The position numbers and the translations under genes were made by a program. The notes beneath the pieces are model-generated. The model saw nothing but the letters and a program-made list of their open reading frames with translations. It searched no databases and was not told the origin of the DNA. From Myxococcales bacterium (GTDB lineage Bacteria; Myxococcota; B64-G9): DNA of 34,489 nt. The stretch's first letter is position 1; every line of letters begins with the position of its first letter. Shown piece by piece: positions 18,200-26,718 of the stretch. The DNA is taken from contig JALVPF010000318.1 of NCBI GenBank assembly GCA_027031935.1, positions 1 through 34,489 on the forward strand, written 5' to 3'.

Positions 18200-19657
18200 T
18201 CATATGCCCATGCCGTGGACGGCTGGTGCCTGTTCGGCAAATCTGGGCTTTGGCTTTGGTGAAGATCTGAGACCATGCTTGCGCAGGAGTCTGTGCAGGC
18301 TCTGTCGGTGTATGCCTGCGGCCTTGGCCGCCTCGGTAACATTTTCCTCGTGACGCTTCAGCAGGGCCATGAGGTATTCCTTTTCAAACAGTTCCTTGGC
18401 TGAAGCGATGGGAATATCTCCATCCAGGCATGCCTGTGTACTCTTGGGCATCTTGTCCGCCTGTATGGCAGCAGTGGCGAGCAGACTCTCGCGTTGAATC
18501 ACCTTGTCATCCGCCAATCTTGCCACCCTCTCTATCACGTTTCTCAACTCTCTGACGTTTCCTGGCCAGGTGTGATTGAGGAGCAGCCTCATGGCACTTT
18601 CGTCAAGGTGACGTTCATCTCCGGTCAGTTCGTCCAGAAAAGCCCTGGCTAGGTGTGGGATATCATCTTTTCTTTCTCGCAGGGCAGGTATGGCAAGCTC
18701 GATCACGTTCAATCGAAAATACAGGTCCTCACGAAAGTGCTTGGCGGCTACTTCTGCTTTCAGGTTTCTGTTGGTGGCAGCGATGATGCGAACGTCCACC
18801 TTCACGTCGTCGGGACTTCCCACGGGGCGCACTTGCTTGCTCTCTATGACTCTCAGCAGCTTTGTCTGCATGGGAGGAAGGAGTTCACCTATCTCGTCCA
18901 GAAAGACCGTACCGCCATCAGCCTGCTGGAATGCGCCAGGTTGGGTGGACAATGCACCGGTAAAAGCACCCTTTACGTGACCGAAAAGCTCAGACTCCAT
19001 GAGGTTTGGCGGGATAGTGGAGCAGTCCACCACCTGGAAAGCTTCCTTGCTCCTGTGGCTGAATCGATGTATTTGCTCTGCCAGCAGGCCTTTGCCCGTA
19101 CCGGTCTCCCCTGTTATGAGCAATGTGGAGTCGTTACTCACGACTCGTTCCACCAACCTGAAAAGGGCCCTCATTCGCACACTGTGACCCAACATGGCAC
19201 CAAAGGACGTGTTGGAACTCAGTGGCACCTCCACCCTGTCCTTCAGCGGCTGGTACAAAATGACAACATCGCCCAACCTCAGACGCGCTCTCGGGTGAAG
19301 GAGTGCGTCCATCACCCAGGTGCCATCGAGCTGCACACCATTGGTGGAATCCAGGTCCCTGATTCTGTGTCCTGCTTCGGTCGCAACAATCTCTAAGTGA
19401 TAGCGCGAAATGGTTTCGTGTTCGATGATGAGATCATTGTCAGGAGCAGAACCCACTCTTGTGCGTTCCCTGTCGATTATGAACTCCTTTCCCACCTCCG
19501 GACCTTGCTCCACCACCAGCTTGAATTTTCTGAAGGTTATGCTTTGCTGGTCTCCCCTGTATGCTACCTGCAGGGTTTTTCTCGACGCAAAACCAAGAGA
19601 TGGGGATTCGCAGGTTCCCTTGTCCATTTCGAGCCAATTTCCCATTTTTTCATCCAT
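18200..19657 (-). CDS. Sigma54-dependent transcriptional activator with N-terminal FHA domain
   Basis: FHA: RTRVGSAPDNDLIIEHETISRYHLEIV...DLDSTNGVQLDG. AAA+: GETGTGKGLLAEQIH, ESELFGHVKGAFTGA. Fis-type HTH: VTEAAKAAGIHRQSLHRLLRKHGL. Confidence 0.93.
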   Translation of the reverse strand: MDEKMGNWLEMDKGTCESPSLGFASRKTLQVAYRGDQQSITFRKFKLVVEQGPEVGKEFIIDRERTRVGSAPDNDLIIEHETISRYHLEIVATEAGHRIRDLDSTNGVQLDGTWVMDALLHPRARLRLGDVVILYQPLKDRVEVPLSSNTSFGAMLGHSVRMRALFRLVERVVSNDSTLLITGETGTGKGLLAEQIHRFSHRSKEAFQVVDCSTIPPNLMESELFGHVKGAFTGALSTQPGAFQQADGGTVFLDEIGELLPPMQTKLLRVIESKQVRPVGSPDDVKVDVRIIAATNRNLKAEVAAKHFREDLYFRLNVIELAIPALRERKDDIPHLARAFLDELTGDERHLDESAMRLLLNHTWPGNVRELRNVIERVARLADDKVIQRESLLATAAIQADKMPKSTQACLDGDIPIASAKELFEKEYLMALLKRHEENVTEAAKAAGIHRQSLHRLLRKHGLRSSPKPKPRFAEQAPAVHGMGI

Positions 19658-19707
19658 GACAAAATCCTGCCTTTCCGGTGGGGTTTTGAGTCCACAGTTT
19701 TGATATT

Positions 19708-19723
19708 AGCAAAAAGTGGGCCG
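19708..19723 (-). promoter_or_regulatory. Candidate sigma54 (-24/-12) promoter for the FHA-sigma54 activator gene
   Basis: Minus strand cGGCccacttttTGCt: GG-N10-GC spacing and TTGCT -12 element, about 50 bp upstream of the ATG at 19657. Confidence 0.55.
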
Positions 19724-19841
19724 CGTGAATGAATTGCGCTAACCAATTGAAAATAAGGAATATTAGTGAATCAAGGGGATGGGATGACGGTTTTTACTGT
19801 CGCATTTGGGCGTCATGGGAAGCAAAGTTGTTACATGCAAA

Positions 19842-21302
19842 TCAGCTTCTGAATAATACCTGCTCGCGTCTGAACCACCATGCGGCAAACCAGAGCAGCA
19901 GACCGGCAACCACGGCGGTGGAGATGAAGATAAGAGCCATGTGGGCCCAATGCTGATCCAGGTTGCCCGTGAAAATCTCCTTCAGGGCCAGGGAGACATT
20001 GACGATGGGAATGGAGGCCGTCATCCAGTCCAGCTTGACCCCTGGTAGGATCGACACCAGTGCCGGCAAGATGATGATCATCTGCAAGGGGCTGGCGTAG
20101 GCCTGGCCTTCCTTGAAACTCTTGGCAAAAATGGACAGGGCCAAGAGCAGAGCAGAGAATATGCAGGAGATTGGTATTATCATGACGATGGCAGTTATGG
20201 CCTCTGTTGCTGAAAAGGAAAATGCTTCACCCGAAAGGACCGAGAGGTCCGACAAAAAACCCGCCTGCAGGGATATGGCCAGGGAGACTGTTGCAAGCAG
20301 GGATGAGACCAGTGCTGCCGTTAGTACGACACCAAATTTGCCCAACACCAGTGACAATCTGCTGACCGGTGCCACCAGCAGGGTTTCCAAGGTACCTCGC
20401 TCCTTCTCTCCTGCACCAAGGTCTATGGCTGGATAGAGTGCACCTAGGAATGAGAAGATCAGGATCATGTATGGCAAAAACTGCGACATGAGTTTTACCA
20501 GCAAGCCGGGACCGGGAAGACGCTCGGCGCGAATTTCGATGGGAGCGGCGAAGCCCTCAGGTAGACCATGTGCCTTTATTCTTTCTATGGCCATGCGTTT
20601 ACTCATGGATTTGAATATTCTCTTGAGTCCCTTGAGCGCCATGGTGGAGCGGTCCGATGTCTCCAGGTAGCGGATGGTGATGCGTGTAGTGTCCTCATCC
20701 TTGATTTTTTTCATGCTGTCTTTGGGGATCTCCACCACTGCGGCTATCTCGTCTGTACGAACGGCGTTCAAAAGAACATCTTTATAATCATCATCGTCCG
20801 GACTCAGGTCAGGGTGCCTGTCCAGCTTTGTTATGATTCTAAAATTGGGAGGAAAGGCCTGCGTTGCAATATTGGATGCGGTAGCATCGAAATCCCGTGC
20901 GTTTACGGAGTCCATCACCTTTCCGATGAATTCCTTTGGGTCCACGTTCTTTTTTTTCAAAAGGCGCACAAAAGCCTCTTTTCCTTCTCCCTTGACCAGG
21001 GCCAGTTCTTTCTCGCCCAGACCATATTGTTCGAGCACCTTTGCCAGGCGATTGCCGGCTTTTTCCGGGTTGGATCTTTGGCGCAACTCATCGACGAGTT
21101 TTGGATCGTGCTGCTGACCAAGCACGAGTACATCCACCTTCTCCTTTGCAAGCTTTTCCAGAAAGTGGGTCATGGCGCCGCTCGTGATCCACATCAGCAC
21201 CGGGATGGACAGGGTTGGGATGACCAGCATGAACAGCAGAGTCCTTCTGTCCCTCATTACATCGAGGAGTTCTTTTCTGAAGACCGTCCACGCCGAATTC
21301 AT
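19842..21302 (-). CDS. ABC-2 type exporter permease, NatB-like
   Basis: N-terminal TVFRKELLDVMRDRRTLLFMLVIPTLSIPVLM; multiple C-terminal TMs with GAGEKERGTLETLLVAPVSRLSLVLGKF. Confidence 0.85.
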   Translation of the reverse strand: MNSAWTVFRKELLDVMRDRRTLLFMLVIPTLSIPVLMWITSGAMTHFLEKLAKEKVDVLVLGQQHDPKLVDELRQRSNPEKAGNRLAKVLEQYGLGEKELALVKGEGKEAFVRLLKKKNVDPKEFIGKVMDSVNARDFDATASNIATQAFPPNFRIITKLDRHPDLSPDDDDYKDVLLNAVRTDEIAAVVEIPKDSMKKIKDEDTTRITIRYLETSDRSTMALKGLKRIFKSMSKRMAIERIKAHGLPEGFAAPIEIRAERLPGPGLLVKLMSQFLPYMILIFSFLGALYPAIDLGAGEKERGTLETLLVAPVSRLSLVLGKFGVVLTAALVSSLLATVSLAISLQAGFLSDLSVLSGEAFSFSATEAITAIVMIIPISCIFSALLLALSIFAKSFKEGQAYASPLQMIIILPALVSILPGVKLDWMTASIPIVNVSLALKEIFTGNLDQHWAHMALIFISTAVVAGLLLWFAAWWFRREQVLFRS

Positions 21303-22093
21303 GATTTTGCCTCCACAATTTTTACGAATGCATCTTCTACGCGACCGGAATCAGTGTATGACTTCAGATCCTCTATGGGCTCGCATGCCAGCAGTTTTCC
21401 ATTGTGAATAAGCCCAACCCTGTCGCAGAGCTTGTCCACTTCGTCCATGATGTGAGTGGAGAAGATTACGCATTTTTTTTCAATGCGGCACTGACGTACA
21501 AAATCCACTATGGTTCTGGATGTAAGGACATCGAGGCCGGCGGTTGGTTCATCGAATATCATCACCTGCGGATCGTGCAAGACGGTACGGACTATTGATA
21601 CCTTCTGTTTCATGCCGGTAGACAGCTTGTCGCACCTGGTGTCTGCGAACTCGTTCATGTCGAACAGCTCAAAGAGTACTTTCATGCGCTTTTCGATCTT
21701 GTCAGGGTGCATACGGTTGAGCTTTCCGAAGTAGACTACCATCTCCCTTGCCGTCAATCTCCCATAGAGGCTGGTGGCCGTGGACATGAAACCTATGTTG
21801 CGTCGCACCTCGGTGCCCTGTCGTGTGACCGAAAATCCGCAAACGCTTGCATCGCCAGAGGTGGGTTTGAGCATGGTGGATAGCATCCTGAGGGTTGTGG
21901 TCTTGCCTGCACCGTTGATGCCAAGCAAACCGAATACTTCGCCAGGGTGAGCTTCAAAACTCACATCGTCCACTGCCCTTACTTGGCCCCGTTTTTTATC
22001 CTTGAAAATCTTTACGAGACCTTCAGCCTTGACCCCTGTATCTCCAAGTCCAGGATCGTCGCCCACGTGATACTCCTCTCGTTGATGCATCAT
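21299..22093 (-). CDS. ABC transporter ATP-binding protein, NatA-like
   Basis: [62 protein letters not shown]. Confidence 0.9.
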   Translation of the reverse strand: MMHQREEYHVGDDPGLGDTGVKAEGLVKIFKDKKRGQVRAVDDVSFEAHPGEVFGLLGINGAGKTTTLRMLSTMLKPTSGDASVCGFSVTRQGTEVRRNIGFMSTATSLYGRLTAREMVVYFGKLNRMHPDKIEKRMKVLFELFDMNEFADTRCDKLSTGMKQKVSIVRTVLHDPQVMIFDEPTAGLDVLTSRTIVDFVRQCRIEKKCVIFSTHIMDEVDKLCDRVGLIHNGKLLACEPIEDLKSYTDSGRVEDAFVKIVEAKS

Positions 22094-22270
22094 ATACGAT
22101 GCAGTAGCTTATACTGCGGCACACGTTGCCTCTAGTTCGGGTGCTTGTCAATATTAAGCATGTGTCGAAAATTTATGAAGTTGCAGCATCTTCGTAGGCC
22201 CTCGGCAGACGCAGCTGCCCGTAGCTTCGAGCTTGCCAAGAAGCCAAGGGTTATCGAACAGGATTTCCCA

Positions 22271-22333
22271 GATCGCTTGTGAGGTCACGAAGTTGCAAGT
22301 GATCATCCGCAGTCATGGATTCGCCGCTTCGAG
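22271..22333 (+). repeat. Diverged dispersed repeat, copy A (intergenic)
   Basis: 63 bp aligns without gaps to the reverse complement of 32829-32891 with 14 mismatches by hand count (about 78% identity). Confidence 0.7.
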
Positions 22334-22391
22334 TTTTATATATTCAGGACGGTTCAGCAGGGCAGGCGGTAAAAGCACTATCCGCAACTGC

Positions 22392-23780
22392 TCAAGCAGA
22401 TTTTGCCTCGGCGCTTTCCAGAAATGACAGGACCTTGGAGGCGGCCGCTGAACCCTGGGCAACCGTGTCAGGAATATCTTTGGGACCCGAGCATCCTCCG
22501 GCAATGAATATACCGTTGTTGCCGGTGGAAACAGGAGAAAACTTTTCGCTCTTTTCGATAAAAAAGCCATCTTCGTTACGAGCCAGGCCAAGCAACTGTG
22601 CCACATCTCCCGAGTCAGCTCTTGATTCGAAAGCAGGGGTAAGCACAACCATGTCCACGGGAACCCTCACCATATCCCCCATCAGTGTATCCTCTGCGAT
22701 CACCACCAACTGTTCGTCCGAGAGTTCCTCGGGCAGCATGTCAGGGGCCACCAGGTGTTTGAAATGTTCACCGCTCCAGACTTGGGCAGCCTTGCCTCTG
22801 ATGAACTTGACGCCCTCGTGTTGAAGACGCTTGTAAAATTCTTCGTATCCTTTTCCAAAGCATCTCATGTCGATATAAAAATTGAAGACCTGACACCCTT
22901 CGACCTTTTCCTTGATGAGGTGGGCGTATTTCAGCGCGTACATGCAACACACGCGTGAACAGTAACGGTGATAGTTCTCATCCCTGCTGCCGGTGCAATG
23001 CAGTATGGCCACTGATTTTGGTGACCTGCCGTCTTTTGTCTGCACCGCTCCCCCGGTTGGGCCTGCTGCGTTGTTGAGTCTTTCGAACTCCAGGGCCGAG
23101 TAGACCTCCGGGTATTTCCCATATCCCAGCTGAGGGATGAGAGACGGGTCCATGGCCTGGAAACCGGTGGTCACAACGACGGCCGATACCTTGTATTTTT
23201 CCGTCCGAGCCTTTTGTTCGAAATCGATGGCTCCTGGTTCACAAACCTTTACGCAAACCCCACATCGTCTTTTGCCACCGGGCTTCTTTGGGGGCTTGAA
23301 CCATGCACAACGCTTGGCGTCAATTACCGGCTTGTTGGGCACGGCCTGGGGAAAGGGCATGTAGATCGCTTTTCGTTTTGCCAAGCCCTGGTCGAATTCA
23401 CTCAAGGTGCGATAGGGGCATTTTTCCATGCATAAGCCACAACCCGTGCATTTATCATGGTCCACAAAGGCTGCTTTTCTGCGAACCGTCACCTCGTATG
23501 CTCCAGGCCCACCTTGAATGTTTTCCACCTCTGAATAGGTCATGAGGTTGATATTCGGATGGGAACCCACGGTGGTCATCTTGGGAGTCAAGATGCAGGC
23601 GGAACAATCCAGGGTTGGAAATGTCTTGTCGAACATGGCCATGTGTCCGCCAATGGTGGGTTCTCGTTCGACCAGGTGAACGGTGATCCCCGTCTCAGCC
23701 AGATCCAGCGAGGTCTGAATGCCTGCGATTCCTCCGCCGATTACCAGCACTGCCTGATCGTTGGCCTTGTGCTCAGCCAT
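22392..23780 (-). CDS. hdrA: HdrA-like flavin/FeS subunit (heterodisulfide reductase A family)
   Basis: GGGIAGIQTSLDLAETGITVHLVEREPTIGGHMAMFDKTFPTLDCSACILTPKM; KCTGCGLCMEKCP; CGVCVKVCEPGAIDF; CTGSRDENYHRYCSRVCCMYALKYAHLIKE. Confidence 0.9.
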   Translation of the reverse strand: MAEHKANDQAVLVIGGGIAGIQTSLDLAETGITVHLVEREPTIGGHMAMFDKTFPTLDCSACILTPKMTTVGSHPNINLMTYSEVENIQGGPGAYEVTVRRKAAFVDHDKCTGCGLCMEKCPYRTLSEFDQGLAKRKAIYMPFPQAVPNKPVIDAKRCAWFKPPKKPGGKRRCGVCVKVCEPGAIDFEQKARTEKYKVSAVVVTTGFQAMDPSLIPQLGYGKYPEVYSALEFERLNNAAGPTGGAVQTKDGRSPKSVAILHCTGSRDENYHRYCSRVCCMYALKYAHLIKEKVEGCQVFNFYIDMRCFGKGYEEFYKRLQHEGVKFIRGKAAQVWSGEHFKHLVAPDMLPEELSDEQLVVIAEDTLMGDMVRVPVDMVVLTPAFESRADSGDVAQLLGLARNEDGFFIEKSEKFSPVSTGNNGIFIAGGCSGPKDIPDTVAQGSAAASKVLSFLESAEAKSA

Positions 23781-23795
23781 GGCGTCTCCTCTCTT

Positions 23796-24944
23796 TCAAC
23801 CCAGCGCCTCGGCCACCAACTCGGTCAGGTCGCGGATCACAATCTCGTCTTCCTTGTTGAGGTTCAGCCTGCTGTCTTCCAGCATGTTGATGCAGTAAGG
23901 ACAAGAGGTCGCCAGCACCTTGGCGCCTACCGACTGAGCTTCTGGAATTCTAAGGTCGCTGAATCGCTTGCCGAACTCTGTCTCCATCCACATCCTTCCA
24001 CCGCCGCCACCACAGCAGAGGGATGATTCCCTGATACGGTGCATTTCGACGAATTCTATTCCCGGCAGAGCCTTGAGCACATCTCGGGGTTCGTCAAAAA
24101 TGTTGTTGTGCCTGCCCAGATAGCAAGGATCATGGTACGTCACCGTTGTCTCTATGGGCTTTGTCAGCTTCAAGCGGTCGTCCCTGAGCAGTTCTGCGAG
24201 CAATTGCGACATGTGTGTGACTTGTATGGACACATCGAACTCAGGATACTCGTTTTTGAAAGTGTGATAACAATGAGGAGAAAGGGCCAATATCTTGGTG
24301 ACCCCATTTTCCTTGAAGATATTGCCGTTGCTTTCCACCAGGGATCCAAATAGCTCTTCATCGCCTATCTTGCGGACGGACTCTCCGCAACAGCTCTCTT
24401 TATTGCCGAGCACACCGGCCTTTATCCCTGCCGCCTTTAGTATCTTCGCTGTCGCTTCCACCAGTTTTCGCGAACGGGGATCATAGGATGGCATGCAGCA
24501 GGCAAACAGCAGGTACTCATGCTTGTCCTTGTCGAAAGGTTCGAATCCCAGATCTTGGGCCCACTTGTTGCGATCTTGTCTCTTGCCGTTCCATGGGTTC
24601 CCATCGGACTTGACGCTCCCCAACGCGCCTCTGAGAGTCTGCGGGATCAGCCCCGTCTCTCCAATCATCATCCTTATGGACCTGACCAGATCCAGAATGT
24701 TCACTCCCCGCGGGCATCTCACCTCACAGGTTCTGCAGGTGGTGCATTTCCAGAGGTCCTCACCCTCGTAACCCTCCAGGCCCAGTTGAGCCAGGTGGAT
24801 GAGCTTACGGATGTTGAGGGGATCTACATATCCCCAGGGGCAAGAGCCGGTGCAGGTGGCACATTGATAACACAGATTCAGATCTGTACCGCCTACCTCT
24901 TCGATAGCGTCGGCTACTTCGATGAACGGTGTGACCACTTCCAT
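23796..24944 (-). CDS. HdrCB/HdrD-like iron-sulfur protein (two 4Fe-4S motifs plus two CCG domains)
   Basis: CYQCATCTGSCP, CTTCRTCEVRCP, LLFACCMPSYD...ESCCGE, DPCYLGRHN...SLCCGGGGGRMW. Confidence 0.9.
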   Translation of the reverse strand: MEVVTPFIEVADAIEEVGGTDLNLCYQCATCTGSCPWGYVDPLNIRKLIHLAQLGLEGYEGEDLWKCTTCRTCEVRCPRGVNILDLVRSIRMMIGETGLIPQTLRGALGSVKSDGNPWNGKRQDRNKWAQDLGFEPFDKDKHEYLLFACCMPSYDPRSRKLVEATAKILKAAGIKAGVLGNKESCCGESVRKIGDEELFGSLVESNGNIFKENGVTKILALSPHCYHTFKNEYPEFDVSIQVTHMSQLLAELLRDDRLKLTKPIETTVTYHDPCYLGRHNNIFDEPRDVLKALPGIEFVEMHRIRESSLCCGGGGGRMWMETEFGKRFSDLRIPEAQSVGAKVLATSCPYCINMLEDSRLNLNKEDEIVIRDLTELVAEALG

Positions 24945-25008
24945 CGTCCCAGTTCTCCTTGCAGCAGGTTGTACATGGACTCAACATAGAAATTATCCAT
25001 GTAATTTT

Positions 25009-25050
25009 ATTGCCTTACGACTACAACATGCCTTCCGGCAAGTAAGGCTC
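25009..25050. repeat. Intergenic inverted repeat
   Basis: attGCCTTAC ... GTAAGGCtcaat with nested gccttccggc, between the HdrCB-like and DUF6600-like genes. Confidence 0.4.
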
Positions 25051-25168
25051 AATTTACTGGGAGGGGGGTGTGGTAGTCAACCATTTTTATTAGCCCCTGG
25101 TTTCTCGTTTCGCATGAACTCACTGTCTCGAAATTATCTGCCAATCATCCCCAAATCAGGGTCACCTA

Positions 25169-26542
25169 CTATCTGTGCCGTCTGTGCGATGCACTCGACG
25201 ATGAGCTGTGCGATGAGTGAGAGCGGGATGATGATCGTGAGTATGAACGCCTTGGATGGAACGAGCTTTTGCTCCTGGTGGGTGTGGATTTGGACGGCTT
25301 ATAGGATTTTGACGAAGACTTGACTGGTTTATAAACCGTATGGTTCGGTGAAGATCGTTTGGGCATTGTCTTCACGGTGGGTCTCCTGGTCATGGTCGGA
25401 GACATTCTATGCTTGTCTGGTGCTGGCATCTTGTGCATGACAGGTGCAGTATTCCTGAAGGTGGGATGATTCCCGGTAGTCACTGTATTGCTTGTGCCAT
25501 AAGGACCAGGCCGGGGACGGGTTGGAGTTATGGTGGCACCTGGCTTTGTCGTTGGATACCGGTTTTCCTGCACAGGAGCGAATGTATCTCGATCTTTTGG
25601 CAAGGCATGGGGCTTGATGGGCGTGTCTGTCCTGTTGGGGATTATGCCAAGGTCCACCGACCGTCTATGGGATGAGGTCATGCGTCCGGCCGCTTTTCGT
25701 GTCAGGTGCGGTCTGAACACCCGAAGGGTGTTGCCCGAGAGCCCAAGCTTTGTAGCGTTCGGTCGGATTCTTTTCAATTTTCTCAGACTGCGGGGTGCGG
25801 TGTTTTCCAGCTTTCTGACCACGATTTTCCTGCGGGTGACCTTCTGCACCATGTCGTGCGATGGACCTCTGACGCAGACACCGCTGGCACTATCCCTGCA
25901 ACGCTTTGGAAAGTAAGTGTGCTTGAAGACATCCCTTGACTGTCTGCGAGGAATGTAATGGTGGTTGGGGTAAGGATCACAAAAGTGACCCCAATCAACG
26001 AATGTCCAATATGAGTAATACACCGGATAGTATGCCCATCCGTACCACGGATCATACCCGGCCAGAAGAGGAGACCATCCAATATACATGTCCGAGTATC
26101 TCCACATCACCCAGGCAGGGGCCCATGTCCGCCCTGGTACCCAGACCCAACCCATTTGTTCAATCCAGGCCCACCTGCCATAGTGGAACGCAGCCCAACC
26201 CCATGGGTAGTAGGATGACCAGGTCCAGCCGTAATCCGTGTATACCCACTGACCATAGGTGTATGGCCTCCAATTGGCTGAGACTCCCACCGGTTTCCAG
26301 ACCCAACCAAATTCTGGTGTCCAGATCCAGTCTCCATATGGCGCCAGTTGGTCAAAAAAATAGTTTTCATCGATTTCAGGTGTGGCCCCCGGACCCTCTC
26401 CCTGGTCAACCCATTGTTCATCCTGGTAAGTGTCACCCTCGCTTGCTCCCTCGTCCTGCCACTGTGCTTTGAGAGAGGTGCTGGTGAACATCAGCATGCT
26501 GATGCCAAGGATTATGGCGGGTATTTGTCTTGTATGTACCAT
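25169..26542 (-). CDS. DUF6600/YXWGXW-like exported protein with basic Ser/Arg/His-rich tail
   Basis: FFDQLAPYGDWIWTPEFGWVWKPVGVSANWRPYTYGQWVYTDYGWTWSSYYPWGWAAFHYGRWAWIEQMGWVWVPGRTWAPAWVMWR. ATG at 26542 has AGGAGG 6 nt upstream; the ORF-track start at 26593 is less likely. Confidence 0.82.
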   Translation of the reverse strand: MVHTRQIPAIILGISMLMFTSTSLKAQWQDEGASEGDTYQDEQWVDQGEGPGATPEIDENYFFDQLAPYGDWIWTPEFGWVWKPVGVSANWRPYTYGQWVYTDYGWTWSSYYPWGWAAFHYGRWAWIEQMGWVWVPGRTWAPAWVMWRYSDMYIGWSPLLAGYDPWYGWAYYPVYYSYWTFVDWGHFCDPYPNHHYIPRRQSRDVFKHTYFPKRCRDSASGVCVRGPSHDMVQKVTRRKIVVRKLENTAPRSLRKLKRIRPNATKLGLSGNTLRVFRPHLTRKAAGRMTSSHRRSVDLGIIPNRTDTPIKPHALPKDRDTFAPVQENRYPTTKPGATITPTRPRPGPYGTSNTVTTGNHPTFRNTAPVMHKMPAPDKHRMSPTMTRRPTVKTMPKRSSPNHTVYKPVKSSSKSYKPSKSTPTRSKSSFHPRRSYSRSSSRSHSSHSSSSSASHRRHR

Positions 26543-26581
26543 GGCAGACCTCCTTTGTTGCCAATTCACTCTGCAAAATAA

Positions 26582-26597
26582 AGCAATATTCATGCCG
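26582..26597 (-). promoter_or_regulatory. Candidate sigma54 (-24/-12) promoter for the DUF6600-like gene
   Basis: Minus strand cGGCAtGaataTTGCT against TGGCACGnnnnTTGCW: exact GG-N10-GC spacing; predicted start about 30 nt before the ATG, with AGGAGG in between. Confidence 0.72.
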
Positions 26598-26678
26598 TGG
26601 TTTTATTTTTGTGATTACCTTGTTTTATCAATGAGATACGCAAATGCCCGTCAATGTGAATCCCCCGGCGAATTCCAA

Positions 26679-26694
26679 AAGGGAATAAGCCCTT
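26679..26694. promoter_or_regulatory. Inverted repeat AAGGG-N6-CCCTT, candidate activator site or terminator
   Basis: Minus strand aagggcttattccctt, about 85-95 bp upstream of the sigma54 promoter and just after the activator gene stop. Confidence 0.4.
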
Positions 26695-26718
26695 GATTCC
26701 AGATCAGCAGCATGGTGA

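Noticed and set aside
18653-19396. 247-aa plus-strand ORF
   Set aside because: Antisense to the FHA-sigma54 gene AAA+ region; no family recognised.
20568-21407. 279-aa plus-strand ORF
   Set aside because: Antisense to the well-supported NatB/NatA-like genes; composition is typical of a shadow frame.
24536-24550. ggttcgaatccc, resembling a tRNA T-arm
   Set aside because: Lies inside the HdrCB-like CDS (codes for GFEPFDKDK), with no acceptor stem or anticodon arm around it.
25169-25290. Low-complexity stretch as a possible frameshift artefact
   Set aside because: The frame continues from the Trp/Tyr-rich core without interruption, and basic Ser/Arg tails are plausible for exported proteins of this type.
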